The notes below the pieces were generated by a model, which saw only the letters and a program-made list of their open reading frames with translations, did not search any database and was not told the DNA's origin. A stretch of DNA of 64,000 nt from positions 186,001 to 250,000 of the forward strand of contig NZ_JABBGJ010000006.1 in the NCBI RefSeq assembly GCF_012927345.1, in the 5' to 3' direction. Source of the stretch: Paraburkholderia polaris (GTDB lineage: Bacteria > Pseudomonadota > Gammaproteobacteria > Burkholderiales > Burkholderiaceae). The translations under genes were made by a program, and so were the position numbers. Positions 1 through 8,246 of the stretch are shown here, one piece after another (position 1 is the first letter of the stretch; each line of letters starts with the position of its first letter).

Positions 1-173
1 ATTTCGCTTTCATGGCCGAGCAGCAGCCACGTCTTGCCGAAAATCCGCTCCATCTCCAGCTCATACAGTTCGGGGTCCGAGAGCGTGCGCATCTGCACCT
101 CTCGCGTTTCGACGTTCACCAGATCAGCGACCTTGGTGCCGTCCGCCAGTGTGGGACTGGTCTGCGTCAACAT
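1..173 (-). CDS. Aromatic ring-hydroxylating dioxygenase alpha subunit, N-terminal fragment (cut by window edge)
   Basis: Only about 57 N-terminal codons are inside the window; the gene runs off the left edge. The reading begins MLTQTSPTLADG and continues through ELYELEMERIFGKTW to LLLGHES, which is the typical lead-in to the Rieske domain of large oxygenase subunits (a W..hGHESEi block). The Rieske cysteines and the iron site would lie outside the window, so class and substrate cannot be judged. The ATG is preceded by a good ribosome binding site (AAGGAG, about 6 bases upstream). It lies downstream of, and on the same strand as, the dehydrogenase at 349-1266, across a 175-base gap. Family assignment is by pattern; substrate is unknown. 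Confidence 0.7.
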   Translation of the reverse strand, partial: MLTQTSPTLADGTKVADLVNVETREVQMRTLSDPELYELEMERIFGKTWLLLGHESE

Positions 174-348
174 GCTTGTCTCCTTGACTTACCCTTCGAG
201 GGGTTGAATTGTTAATATAAACACTTTTACCATCTGTGTACATATTTGAGTTTTTGATCCGGATAATCCCCTAGGGGTGCGAAGCGGGCACGTTCATGCC
301 TGCCCGCGCCCGGTCTTCGTCATGAGTCTGCAAGCCATGTCTTCATAT
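174..348. promoter_or_regulatory. Gap with a perfect 7-bp hairpin and an AT-rich promoter-like stretch
   Basis: No gene is visible. GCGGGCA (284-290) and TGCCCGC (301-307) form a perfect stem with a 10-base loop just past the minus-strand stop at 349; no U-run follows on the minus strand, so intrinsic termination is uncertain. Bases 208-262 are AT-rich and would carry the promoter of the downstream dioxygenase. Confidence 0.35.
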
Positions 349-1266
349 TCAGGAAGCGGTCCAGCCCTTCGGCACACGCGCCCGTTCGATCTTCGCCAGA
401 TCGCAGATCGCGTCGGCAATGCCGGAAAAGTCGATGCGGCCATATTCACTTGCCCGCGCGAGACTGAACGACTCGAACACGGCTGCCGCCACCGGCATCG
501 GGACCTTCGCTGCGTGCGCGGCGCCGAGCACCAGCGCCATGTCCTTGTGCGCGAGGTCGATTGTGAAGCCCGGTGTGGTGTCGCCCACGAGCACCTTGTT
601 CGGGAAGTTCATCCGCAGTTGGCCGTTGCTCGCCGACGTGCCGTAGAGCACCTGCAAGGTCTTCGTGATGTCGAGGCCGAAGCGCTGCGACAGCGCAAGC
701 GCCTCCGCATTCACCTGGCACAGCGTGACGGCGACGTAGTTGTTGACGAGCTTGGTACGCCCACCGGTGCCGACGGCGCCGCAGTGATAGACGGCGGTGC
801 CCATCGCGTCGAGCAAGGGTTTGACGCGGGCGAAATCCGCGTCGCTCGCCCCCACCATGAAGAGCGATTCCCCGCGATCCGCATGCTCGGCGAGACGGCC
901 GACCGGCGCATCCACCACCGAGAGGCCATGTTCACGCGCTTGCGCTGCCAGCCGGTCAGTAGCGAGCGGATCGATCGTGCTCATATCGAGCAGCACGCTG
1001 CCGCGCGCGGCGTTGGCGAAGATGCCGTCGGCACCCAGTGCAACCTGCTCCACTTCCACCGAACTCGGCAGCATCGTCACGACGATCGAACAATCGCGCG
1101 CGATCTGCGCGACGCTTTCGCCGGCGCGCGCACCCAACTCCACCAGTTCCGTCACGGCCGCGCGGTTCAAATCCATCACGACCAACTCGAAGCCCTGCTT
1201 GCGCAGATTGGCCGCCATCGGCTTGCCCATGCGGCCGAGGCCGATAAATCCGATCTTTTCCATCAC
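349..1266 (-). CDS. 3-hydroxyisobutyrate dehydrogenase family NAD(P)-dependent oxidoreductase
   Basis: This 305-aa protein belongs to the beta-hydroxyacid dehydrogenase family (3-hydroxyisobutyrate dehydrogenase, tartronate semialdehyde reductase), soluble enzymes that oxidise short beta-hydroxyacids or reduce the matching semialdehydes. The N terminus has the Rossmann motif GLGRMGKPMA at about residues 8-17. The substrate-binding segment DAPVGR and the catalytic-lysine segment GGRTKLVNN are present, and length is normal for the family. It sits between an aldehyde dehydrogenase (1312-2742) and a Rieske oxygenase on the same strand, so it may process a semialdehyde or hydroxyacid from that pathway. 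An ATG at 1263 is an equally possible start (the protein begins MM). The exact substrate cannot be read from sequence. Confidence 0.8.
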   Translation of the reverse strand: MMEKIGFIGLGRMGKPMAANLRKQGFELVVMDLNRAAVTELVELGARAGESVAQIARDCSIVVTMLPSSVEVEQVALGADGIFANAARGSVLLDMSTIDPLATDRLAAQAREHGLSVVDAPVGRLAEHADRGESLFMVGASDADFARVKPLLDAMGTAVYHCGAVGTGGRTKLVNNYVAVTLCQVNAEALALSQRFGLDITKTLQVLYGTSASNGQLRMNFPNKVLVGDTTPGFTIDLAHKDMALVLGAAHAAKVPMPVAAAVFESFSLARASEYGRIDFSGIADAICDLAKIERARVPKGWTAS

Positions 1267-1311
1267 TCAGGTCCTGTTGTCGTCCATCGTTATCAGAGAG
1301 GGCCGGCCGGT

Positions 1312-2742
1312 TCAGTAACCGACGTAGGCCGTTTTGCTGTTCGTGTAGAAATCCACAGCGTAGGTGCCCTGCTCGCGCTGGCCGTAGCTCGACGCCTTGG
1401 TGCCGCCGAACGGCACGTGATAGTCGAGGCCCGCAGTCGGCAGGTTGATCATCGCGAGGCCGCTTCTGACGTGCTGGCGGAAGTGGCTCGCGTACTTGCG
1501 CGAGCTCGTGCAGATGCCCGCCGAAAGGCCGTACTCGGTGTCGTTGGCGAGCGCCAGCGCTTCGTCGTAATCGGCTGCGCGGATGACCGTCGCGAACGGA
1601 CCGAACACTTCCTCGCGATTGATGCGCATGCTGTTCGATGTGGCAGTCATCAACGCGGGCTGCATGAAGAAGCCGGGCGTACCGGACTGCAGCAACTGAC
1701 CGCCTTCGACCAGTTCCGCGCCTTCGTCGCGCCCGGTCTGGATATAGCCTTGCACTATGTCCAGTTGACGCTGGTTGATGAGCGGGCCGATGTCCGTGCC
1801 GGCTGTCAATGCATGGCCGATCTTCAACGAGCGCATGCGTTTCTTCAGCGCGTCGACGAAACGGTCGTGGATCGCCTCGGTCACGATCAGGCGGCTCGAT
1901 GCGGTGCAGCGCTGTCCTGCCGAAAAGAACGAGCCGTTGAGCGCACATTCGACCGCCACGCTCAGGTCCGCATCGTCGAGAACGACGAGTGGATTCTTGC
2001 CGCCCATTTCCAATTGAACGCGCACCATGTTGGCGATCGCGCTTTGCGCGAGACACCGGCCGGTGCGCACGCTGCCGGTAAAACTCAGTGCATCGACACC
2101 TTCGACGAGCGCCTCACCGGCATCCGCACCGCGCCCGTTGATCAGATTCGCGACGCCGGCCGGCAAGCCGTTGCGCTCCAGCACGCGAAACAGCTCCCAC
2201 GCGACGCCGGGCGTTTCTTCCGAAGGCTTGAGCACAGCGGTGTTGCCGAACGCGAGGGCCGGCGCGAGTTTCCACGCGGCAATGGCAATGGGGAAATTCC
2301 ACGGTGTGATCAACGCAACGACACCCACCGGATCGCGACTGATCTGCACGTTGATATTGGGGCGCACCGACGGCAGGTTCTCGCCGCCATAGCGCACGGC
2401 TTCGCCTGCGAAGAACTGGAAGATCTGACTGGCGCGCAACACTTCGCCGATGCCTTCCGCGCGCGTCTTGCCCGCTTCGCGCGACACCAGTTCGCCGATT
2501 TCCTCCTTGCGGGCAGCGAGTTCGATCGACGTCTTCAGCAAAAGATCGCTACGCACCTGGGTCGTTGTCGCGCTCCACGCAGGTTGCGCTGCGCGTGCCG
2601 CAGCGACCGCCTCGCGCATTTGCGTCGCGTCCGCGAGCGCGTAATGCCCGATGCTTTCTCGTATATCCGACGGATTGATGCTCTCGATCGAACGCGATCC
2701 TTCGCGCCATTCCCCGCCGATGAGGTTGGGCTTCACTGTCAT
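1312..2742 (-). CDS. NAD(P)+-dependent aldehyde dehydrogenase
   Basis: A 476-aa member of the aldehyde dehydrogenase superfamily that oxidises an aldehyde to its acid. Visible motifs are the cofactor-binding block TPWNFP, the general-base segment LEMGGKNPLVV and the catalytic cysteine in GQRCTASSR. The open frame extends 55 codons further upstream, but the start chosen (MTVKPNLIGG) matches the family N terminus and follows a GGAG ribosome binding site. The gene is divergent from a LysR regulator at 2931, with a clear palindrome between them, so it is probably that regulator's target. The dehydrogenase at 349-1266 follows 45 bases downstream and is likely cotranscribed. Similar enzymes act on vanillin-like, succinic or ketoglutaric semialdehydes; which one applies is open. 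Confidence 0.85.
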   Translation of the reverse strand: MTVKPNLIGGEWREGSRSIESINPSDIRESIGHYALADATQMREAVAAARAAQPAWSATTTQVRSDLLLKTSIELAARKEEIGELVSREAGKTRAEGIGEVLRASQIFQFFAGEAVRYGGENLPSVRPNINVQISRDPVGVVALITPWNFPIAIAAWKLAPALAFGNTAVLKPSEETPGVAWELFRVLERNGLPAGVANLINGRGADAGEALVEGVDALSFTGSVRTGRCLAQSAIANMVRVQLEMGGKNPLVVLDDADLSVAVECALNGSFFSAGQRCTASSRLIVTEAIHDRFVDALKKRMRSLKIGHALTAGTDIGPLINQRQLDIVQGYIQTGRDEGAELVEGGQLLQSGTPGFFMQPALMTATSNSMRINREEVFGPFATVIRAADYDEALALANDTEYGLSAGICTSSRKYASHFRQHVRSGLAMINLPTAGLDYHVPFGGTKASSYGQREQGTYAVDFYTNSKTAYVGY

Positions 2743-2866
2743 GTGGCTTGTCTCCGATATGCGCAGCATTCGCGTAAACGCTCGGCTGAACGCGATGGTG
2801 TTTTGGCAGGGAGTCATCTTAGGATTGCGTGCAATTCGTTGTCGAATGACAAAAACTGATCGCCAT

Positions 2867-2888
2867 ATCACGCACTGACATGCGTGAT
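2867..2888. promoter_or_regulatory. Perfect palindrome, candidate LysR operator
   Basis: ATCACGCA (2867-2874) and TGCGTGAT (2881-2888) are exact inverted repeats around a 6-base spacer, in the divergent gap between the aldehyde dehydrogenase and the LysR gene. It contains a T-N11-A pattern (T2868, A2880) typical of LysR-type binding sites. Confidence 0.55.
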
Positions 2889-2930
2889 TGTCGATTGCGT
2901 GCAGCATGTGTTTGAACTACTGGACTTGCC

Positions 2931-3878
2931 ATGGATATCCGCCAGATCCGCACTTTCCTTGCGATCGCCGACACAGGCAGTGCGACGCGCGCCGCCGAGT
3001 TGCTGCATATCGTGCAACCCGCGGTGTCGCGGCAATTGAAGCTGCTCGAAGACGACGTAGGCGCACCCTTATTCGAGCGCGATCGCCGCGGCATGCAGTT
3101 GACCGAAGCCGGTCATATCCTGCTCGATCGAGCGCGGCGAGCGTTGCGTGAGTTGGAATCGGCGCAGCAGGAGATCCGGCCGACGCCTGGGCTCGTGTCC
3201 GGCGCGGTAAGTTTAGGTTTGCTGCCCAGTAGCTGCGAGTTGCTGACCGCGCCGCTGGTGGGCGCCTTGCAGCGGGCATTTCCGCAGATACGGGTGTCGC
3301 TGTCAGTGGGTTATACCGATCATTTGCTGCGCTGGCTGGAAAGTGGCGAGATCGACGCCGCGCTGCTGTATGACCCGGCAGCTTCGCCAGCTCTGGATGT
3401 CAAGCCTTTGGTCGAAGAGTCGCTGAGCCTTGTCGGGTTGGCTTCGATTGGCCTGAGCGACGATTATCCGGTTTCCGTTGCGGCACTTGGAGACGCGCCA
3501 CTGGTTCTGCCGAGTGCGCCCCATCGGCTACGGAGTCTCGTCGAACATGCCTGCGCGGTAGCCGGAGTCGGGATCACCTTTGCTGCCGAGACCAATGCTT
3601 TGAGTGTGCAGAAAGCGCTAGTTGCGCAGGGATACGGCGCGACGGTCATGCCTCGTGTCGCCGTTCAGCAGGAGATAGAGCGTGGCGTGTTCAGCGCGGC
3701 GCGGATCGACGGAGAAGCCTTTTTAAGGCGGATTTATCTGGCAATCCCGACGACAAGAAGGTCCTCAACAGCGGTTAGATGCGCCACCACCGTGCTGCAG
3801 AACTGCGTGAGAGAGATCGCTTGCAGCGGCGAGTGGGCAGGCGCCCGGTGGATCGGGCCCAGCCATACCCCGGATTGA
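2931..3878 (+). CDS. LysR-family transcriptional regulator
   Basis: A 315-aa LysR-type regulator. The N terminus (MDIRQIRTFLAIADTG) leads into the winged helix-turn-helix with the recognition segment QPAVSRQLKLLEDDVG and the usual FERDRRGMQLTEAG block; residues from about 90 form the periplasmic-binding-protein-like effector domain. The ATG follows a weak GGAC-type ribosome site. It is divergent from the aldehyde dehydrogenase operon and is followed on the same strand by the RraA/FAH/ALDH genes, so it may control both directions. LysR proteins of catabolic loci usually respond to a pathway intermediate; the ligand is unknown. The last 40 residues are poorly conserved-looking (GEWAGARWIGPSH). 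Confidence 0.9.
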   Translation: MDIRQIRTFLAIADTGSATRAAELLHIVQPAVSRQLKLLEDDVGAPLFERDRRGMQLTEAGHILLDRARRALRELESAQQEIRPTPGLVSGAVSLGLLPSSCELLTAPLVGALQRAFPQIRVSLSVGYTDHLLRWLESGEIDAALLYDPAASPALDVKPLVEESLSLVGLASIGLSDDYPVSVAALGDAPLVLPSAPHRLRSLVEHACAVAGVGITFAAETNALSVQKALVAQGYGATVMPRVAVQQEIERGVFSAARIDGEAFLRRIYLAIPTTRRSSTAVRCATTVLQNCVREIACSGEWAGARWIGPSHTPD

Positions 3879-4014
3879 TCGAAGCATCAACTTTTGTGAT
3901 TCGACATGCCGCCGATGCGGCTCCTAGAATCCCTTAGCCGCGGATGCACCGCCAGGAGACAAGACACCGTGCGCGCACATCCGCGTTATTCGCCCTTTGG
4001 CAAAGAGAACTCCA

Positions 4015-4665
4015 ATGACCTCACTCGCCGATCAGTTGGCCACCTGCAACACGCCCGGCCTTTTTGACGTTCTGCGCATCCACGGCCTGCCCGTCCACGA
4101 ACTGCCGCGCGACATCAAGGGCCTCGCACCCAATATGAAACTCGCCGGGCCGGTATTTACCGTCACCGGCCGCTCCGACCCGACTATCTCGGTCAGCGAA
4201 TCACTCGAACTGTTCATCGCCAAGGTTCTCTCGGGTGCGCCACGCGACCACGTCGTGGTGTGCCAGCCGCATGACCACGCGCGCTCGGCAATGGGTGATC
4301 TCGCCGCCGAGGCCCTCAAGCAACGCGGCATCCGCGGTTATTACATCGACGGCGGTTCACGCGACGCGGACGAAATCGAAGCTATCGGCTTTCCGGTTTT
4401 TGCCCGCTATACCAGCCCGATCGATATCGTCGGCAGCTGGCGCCTGGAAGCTACCGACGTGCCGGTCGTCATCGGCGGCGTGACGGTGTCGCCTGGCGAC
4501 TACGTTCTCGGCGATCGCGATGGGACGCTGCTGATCGAGCGCGAACACGCGGAGTTTGTCATCACCGAAACGGTCAAGACCATGAGCACTGACTCACGCA
4601 TGCGTACTGCCATCCGCAGCGGTCGCGATCCGTATGACGCTTTCCTCGAGTTCGGCAAGCTGTAG
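4015..4665 (+). CDS. RraA-like family protein (hydroxymethyl-oxoglutarate aldolase / oxaloacetate decarboxylase type)
   Basis: A 216-aa member of the RraA-like fold. Class II pyruvate aldolases of this fold (4-hydroxy-4-methyl-2-oxoglutarate and 4-carboxy-4-hydroxy-2-oxoadipate aldolases) cleave the last intermediates of protocatechuate 4,5-cleavage and gallate pathways, and many also decarboxylate oxaloacetate. The metal and substrate region is visible as GDLAAEALKQRGIRGYYIDGGSRD, split here as GDLAAEALKQRG and YYIDGGSRD, with the Arg and Asp pair of the family. The ATG at 4015 is chosen over an in-frame TTG at 3997, which has no ribosome site. It opens a plus-strand run with an FAH hydrolase 19 bases downstream. 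A pyruvate-releasing step is likely, substrate unproven. Confidence 0.75.
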   Translation: MTSLADQLATCNTPGLFDVLRIHGLPVHELPRDIKGLAPNMKLAGPVFTVTGRSDPTISVSESLELFIAKVLSGAPRDHVVVCQPHDHARSAMGDLAAEALKQRGIRGYYIDGGSRDADEIEAIGFPVFARYTSPIDIVGSWRLEATDVPVVIGGVTVSPGDYVLGDRDGTLLIEREHAEFVITETVKTMSTDSRMRTAIRSGRDPYDAFLEFGKL

Positions 4666-4684
4666 CACACCCTCAGGACACCCC

Positions 4685-5458
4685 ATGAAAATCGCCCGCT
4701 ATCAATTGCATGACGCCGTTCACTATGGTGTGCTCGAAGGCGAGCATCTGGAGCGCCTGAGCGGTTCGCCCTTCGACGGCATCACGCCGGTCGGCACGAC
4801 GGATGCGTTGGCCGACGCGAAACTCCTCTGCCCGCTGCCCGCCCCGAGACTGTTCGCGGTCGGCATGAATTACGTCGGTCACATCGCCGAGGCCGGCGCG
4901 AAGACACCCGAGATTCCGCAGTTCTTCATGATGCCGACGACGGCGGCAATCGGCCCGGATGAAGCCATCGTCCGGCCACGCGAGGCCCAGGTGGTCCATC
5001 ATGAAGCGGAGCTGGCCATCGTGATCGGCAAGAAGGGTCGCCGTATCGATATCGCCGATGCGCTCGACTACGTGCTCGGCTACACCTGCGCGAACGATGT
5101 GAGCGAGCGCGTGATCCAGAACCGCGAAATGGGTTACGGCTGTTTGCTGGTCGGCAAGGCATTCGATACCTTTTGCCCACTTGGGCCCGTCATCGCCACG
5201 GGACTCGACGCAGGTAATTTGCGCGTGCAGTCGAGCGTCAACGGCACGAAGCGCCAGGACGGCAACACCTCAGACCTGCTCTTCTCCGTGCCCTTCATCG
5301 TGTCCTATCTGAGTCAGGCGGTCACCCTGCTGCCCGGCGACGTGATTCTCACCGGCACGCCATCCGGCGTCGGGCCGCTTAATGGCGGCGACGTCTGCGA
5401 CATCACTATTGAAGGCATCGGCACGCTGCGCAATCCGGTGGTTGACGAAGCCGCTTGA
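4685..5458 (+). CDS. Fumarylacetoacetate hydrolase (FAH) family protein
   Basis: A 257-aa FAH-fold enzyme; relatives hydrolyse beta-diketo acids, isomerise 2-hydroxyhepta-2,4-diene-1,7-dioate or decarboxylate oxaloacetate, using a divalent metal. The metal ligands are visible as the Glu pair in HHEAELAIVIG and the Asp in CANDVSERV; the C-terminal GDVILTGTPSGVG block is also typical. The longer open frame reaches back into the previous gene, but MKIARYQ after an AGGAC-type ribosome site is the natural start. It lies between the RraA-like gene and an aldehyde dehydrogenase in the same orientation, a set resembling the later steps of an aromatic dicarboxylate pathway. A second, longer FAH protein occurs at 19749-20756. 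Confidence 0.82.
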   Translation: MKIARYQLHDAVHYGVLEGEHLERLSGSPFDGITPVGTTDALADAKLLCPLPAPRLFAVGMNYVGHIAEAGAKTPEIPQFFMMPTTAAIGPDEAIVRPREAQVVHHEAELAIVIGKKGRRIDIADALDYVLGYTCANDVSERVIQNREMGYGCLLVGKAFDTFCPLGPVIATGLDAGNLRVQSSVNGTKRQDGNTSDLLFSVPFIVSYLSQAVTLLPGDVILTGTPSGVGPLNGGDVCDITIEGIGTLRNPVVDEAA

Positions 5459-5499
5459 ACGGGCTCACCGCCGTGCCCTCTTTCGAAACAGGAATCGAC

Positions 5500-6978
5500 A
5501 TGGAACGCTATGTGCATTACATCGACGGCCAGGATACGCCGCCGCAAAGCCAACGCTGGTTCGAATCGCACAACCCGTACACCGGCGATGCGTGGGCGGA
5601 AATCGCCGAAGGCTCCGCCGCCGACGCCGATCTTGCCGTTCAGGCCGCGCACCGCGCCTTCACGAGCGGCGCATGGCCGCAGTTGACCGCGACGCAACGC
5701 GGCGAGCTGCTGCGCCGGCTGGGTGACCTGATCGCACGCGACGCGCAAAAGCTTGCCGCCACCGAAGTGCGCGACAACGGCAAGCTGCTCGCCGAAATGG
5801 CCGGGCAACTGAACTACATTCCGCAGTGGTTCTATTACTTCGGCGGTCTCGCGGACAAGATCGAAGGCAGCGTGATTCCGCTCGATAAAAAGGGCTTCTT
5901 CAATTTCACACGTCATGAACCGCTCGGCGTGGTCGCGGCGATTACGCCCTGGAACTCGCCCTTGCTGCTCACCGCATGGAAGATCGCGCCGGCGCTCGCC
6001 GCAGGCTGCACGGTCGTGATCAAACCGTCTGAATTCACTTCGGCGTCCACGCTGGAATTCGTCAAGCTGTTTGAGGAGGCCGGCTTTCCGCCGGGCGTCG
6101 TCAACGTCGTGACCGGTTTCGGTCGCGATGTGGGGGCGGCACTCGTCGAGCATCCGCTGGTGCGCAAGATCACTTTCACCGGCGCGGACAGCACCGGACG
6201 CGCGATCAACGAAACCGCCGCGCGCCACTTCAAGCACGTGAGTCTGGAACTGGGCGGCAAGTCGCCGAACATCGTGTTCGCCGATGCGAATCTCGACGAT
6301 GCAGTCAACGGCGCGGTCGCCGGCATCTTTGCCGCGACCGGGCAAACCTGTATTGCGGGTTCACGGTTGCTGCTGCAGGACTCGATTTACGACACATTCG
6401 TCGAGCGATTGTTGAATCTCGCCCGCACGGCGCGCATGGGCGATCCGATGTCGGCGGATACACAGGTCGGCCCGATCACCACGCGTCCCCAATACGACAA
6501 GGTGCTGCGCTACATCGATACCGCACAGTCCGAAGGCGCCACGCTATTGCTCGGCGGCAGCGCGGGCACGCGGCCGGAATGCGGACGCGGCTGGTTCGTC
6601 GAGCCGACTATTTTCGGCGACGTCGACAACAGCATGCGCATCGCCCAGGAAGAGGTGTTCGGCCCGGTCCTCTCAATCATTCGCTTCAGGGACGAGGATG
6701 ACGCGCTGCGCATTGCCAACGACGTGCGCTTCGGACTCGGCTCGGGAGTCTGGACATCGGACATTGGCCGCGCGTTTCGTGTGTCGGAGCGGCTGCAAGC
6801 CGGCACGGTCTGGGTCAATGCCTACCGTGCGGTCAGTTTCATGTCGCCGTTCGGCGGCTATAAGGACTCGGGCCTGGGGCGCGAAAACGGCGCCCAGGCG
6901 ATCCACGAGTACCTGCAAACCAAGAGCGTGTGGATCAACACGGGCGCGGGCAGCGCTAATCCGTTTGTGATGCGCTGA
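5500..6978 (+). CDS. Aldehyde dehydrogenase family protein
   Basis: A 492-aa aldehyde dehydrogenase with TPWNSPLLLTAWK at the cofactor site, the general base in LELGGKSPNIVF and the catalytic cysteine in GQTCIAGSR. The start MERYVHYIDG is preceded by AGGA; an upstream TTG at 5455 would overlap the previous stop and has no ribosome site. The C terminus (SGLGRENG, then the conserved Glu and aromatic residues) is complete. It is the third gene of the plus-strand run started by the RraA-like gene and may oxidise the semialdehyde made by the TPP decarboxylase encoded just downstream. It differs clearly from the aldehyde dehydrogenase at 1312-2742. Confidence 0.85.
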   Translation: MERYVHYIDGQDTPPQSQRWFESHNPYTGDAWAEIAEGSAADADLAVQAAHRAFTSGAWPQLTATQRGELLRRLGDLIARDAQKLAATEVRDNGKLLAEMAGQLNYIPQWFYYFGGLADKIEGSVIPLDKKGFFNFTRHEPLGVVAAITPWNSPLLLTAWKIAPALAAGCTVVIKPSEFTSASTLEFVKLFEEAGFPPGVVNVVTGFGRDVGAALVEHPLVRKITFTGADSTGRAINETAARHFKHVSLELGGKSPNIVFADANLDDAVNGAVAGIFAATGQTCIAGSRLLLQDSIYDTFVERLLNLARTARMGDPMSADTQVGPITTRPQYDKVLRYIDTAQSEGATLLLGGSAGTRPECGRGWFVEPTIFGDVDNSMRIAQEEVFGPVLSIIRFRDEDDALRIANDVRFGLGSGVWTSDIGRAFRVSERLQAGTVWVNAYRAVSFMSPFGGYKDSGLGRENGAQAIHEYLQTKSVWINTGAGSANPFVMR

Positions 6979-7100
6979 AGGCGCGAGGCGCCGCGCACGT
7001 CCATGCCAAAAGCTGATATCACCAGCAACCTTTGTTATTGGCGCGGCACCCGCCTCTCACCCTAGCATAGCGCTACACATTCACGGATTCACGAGGAGAC

Positions 7101-7637
7101 ATGAGCACAATCGAGTCGCCAGTATCGAACTGGCAGGAGAACATTTTCTCCATTCTGAAAAGTGGCGGGGTACGCCAAGTCGCTTATGTGCCGGATGCCG
7201 GCCACGCGCACGTGATTCGCCGCGTCCAGCAGGACCCGCAGATGCGCGACATCGTGCTCACCACCGAAGAGGAAGGCGTCGCGCTCACGAGCGGCGCGTG
7301 GCTCGGCGGCCAGCGCGCGGTGCTGCTGATGCAGAGTAGCGGCGTCGGCAATTGCGTGAACATGTTCTCGCTGCTACAGAGTTGTCGCTTTCCGTTTCTC
7401 ACCTTGGTGACAATGCGTGGCGAGTATGCCGAGTTCAACCCCTGGCAATGCCCGATGGGCCAGGCAACCCAGGCGGCGCTCGAACTGATGGGGATCACCG
7501 TCCTGCGCGCTTCGACACCTGACGAAGTCGAAGACATGGTGTCCGCCGGACTCGACGCCGCCTTCGAAGGCGGTCAGCAAGTTGCCGTGCTGCTGTCGCA
7601 GCGCCTCATCGGACGCAAAAAATGGGAACGTAATTGA
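7101..7637 (+). CDS. TPP-dependent decarboxylase, alpha (pyrimidine-binding) subunit
   Basis: A 178-aa protein equal to the N-terminal PYR domain of thiamine-diphosphate enzymes, in the style of the sulfopyruvate decarboxylase ComD subunit and phosphonopyruvate decarboxylase. It carries the catalytic glutamate in LTTEEEGVALTSGAWLGG, which activates the thiazolium, and LLMQSSGVGNCVNMFSLL. It has no PP domain, so it must pair with the protein encoded directly downstream (7634), with which it overlaps by four bases. Ribosome site GAGGAG precedes the ATG. The gene starts 122 bases after the aldehyde dehydrogenase, so a separate promoter is possible. A 2-oxoacid substrate is likely; sulfopyruvate itself is not indicated by neighbouring genes. 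Confidence 0.78.
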   Translation: MSTIESPVSNWQENIFSILKSGGVRQVAYVPDAGHAHVIRRVQQDPQMRDIVLTTEEEGVALTSGAWLGGQRAVLLMQSSGVGNCVNMFSLLQSCRFPFLTLVTMRGEYAEFNPWQCPMGQATQAALELMGITVLRASTPDEVEDMVSAGLDAAFEGGQQVAVLLSQRLIGRKKWERN

Positions 7638-8239
7638 ACACTTCCTCTTCCATCGTTTCTTCCGCGTCGATCGATCGCCGCGAATTCGTCGCGCGCCTGC
7701 TCGCGCTATGCCCGAACGCACTGGTGGTGACAGGTCTCGGTTCGCCGACCTACGATGTATTCGCTTCCGGTGATTCGGACCGCTACTTCTATCTCTGGGG
7801 CGCAATGGGCGGTTCGACCTCCATTGCGTTGGGCCTCGCGCTCGCGCAACCCGAGCGCCCAGTGCTCGCGATTACCGGCGACGGCGAACAGTTGATGGGC
7901 GTCGGCAGCCTCGCGACCGTCGGCGCACAACAGCCGCCCAATCTGAGCGTGGTCGTACTGGACAACGGCCACTTCGGCGAGACAGGCATGCAGCGCAGCC
8001 ACAGCAGTCTTGGGACCAGGCTCGCGCAGGTGGCGCGGGCATGCGGCATCGAACAGGCTACCGAAATTCACTCGCTCGACGGCGTCGAGGCGTTGGCCGC
8101 CCGGATCAACGCGCGCACCGGACTGAACTTCGCGCAGGTGCATATCAAAGCCGATGAGTTGCCGCGTGCCTTGCCCTCGCGCGATGGTGTCTTCGTGAAG
8201 AATCGCTTCCGTCAGGCGCTCGGCTTCGCTTCGCTGTGA
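7634..8239 (+). CDS. TPP-dependent decarboxylase, beta (pyrophosphate-binding) subunit
   Basis: A 201-aa protein equal to the C-terminal PP domain of TPP enzymes. The diphosphate/magnesium motif begins GDGEQLMGVG and ends with the Asn of VVVLDNGHFGETG at the usual spacing of about 30 residues. Start is TTG, read through the overlap TTGA with the stop of the alpha gene, which points to translational coupling; GGGAAC lies upstream. Together the two chains would form one alpha2beta2-type decarboxylase for a 2-oxoacid. Length and split match ComE-like proteins. The product aldehyde could go to the dehydrogenase at 5500-6978. The first 20 residues are Ser-rich and not family-like, so the exact start is slightly uncertain. 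Confidence 0.78.
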   Translation: MNTSSSIVSSASIDRREFVARLLALCPNALVVTGLGSPTYDVFASGDSDRYFYLWGAMGGSTSIALGLALAQPERPVLAITGDGEQLMGVGSLATVGAQQPPNLSVVVLDNGHFGETGMQRSHSSLGTRLAQVARACGIEQATEIHSLDGVEALAARINARTGLNFAQVHIKADELPRALPSRDGVFVKNRFRQALGFASL

Positions 8240-8246
8240 TCACGCC

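Noticed and set aside
277..2859. 860-aa plus-strand open frame
   Set aside because: It lies antisense to the beta-hydroxyacid and aldehyde dehydrogenase genes, is His/Arg-rich with no domain, and is a GC-rich shadow frame.
6980..6992. GGCGC-GAG-GCGCC hairpin after the aldehyde dehydrogenase at 5500-6978
   Set aside because: The stem is only five base pairs and there is no U-run; too weak to call a terminator.
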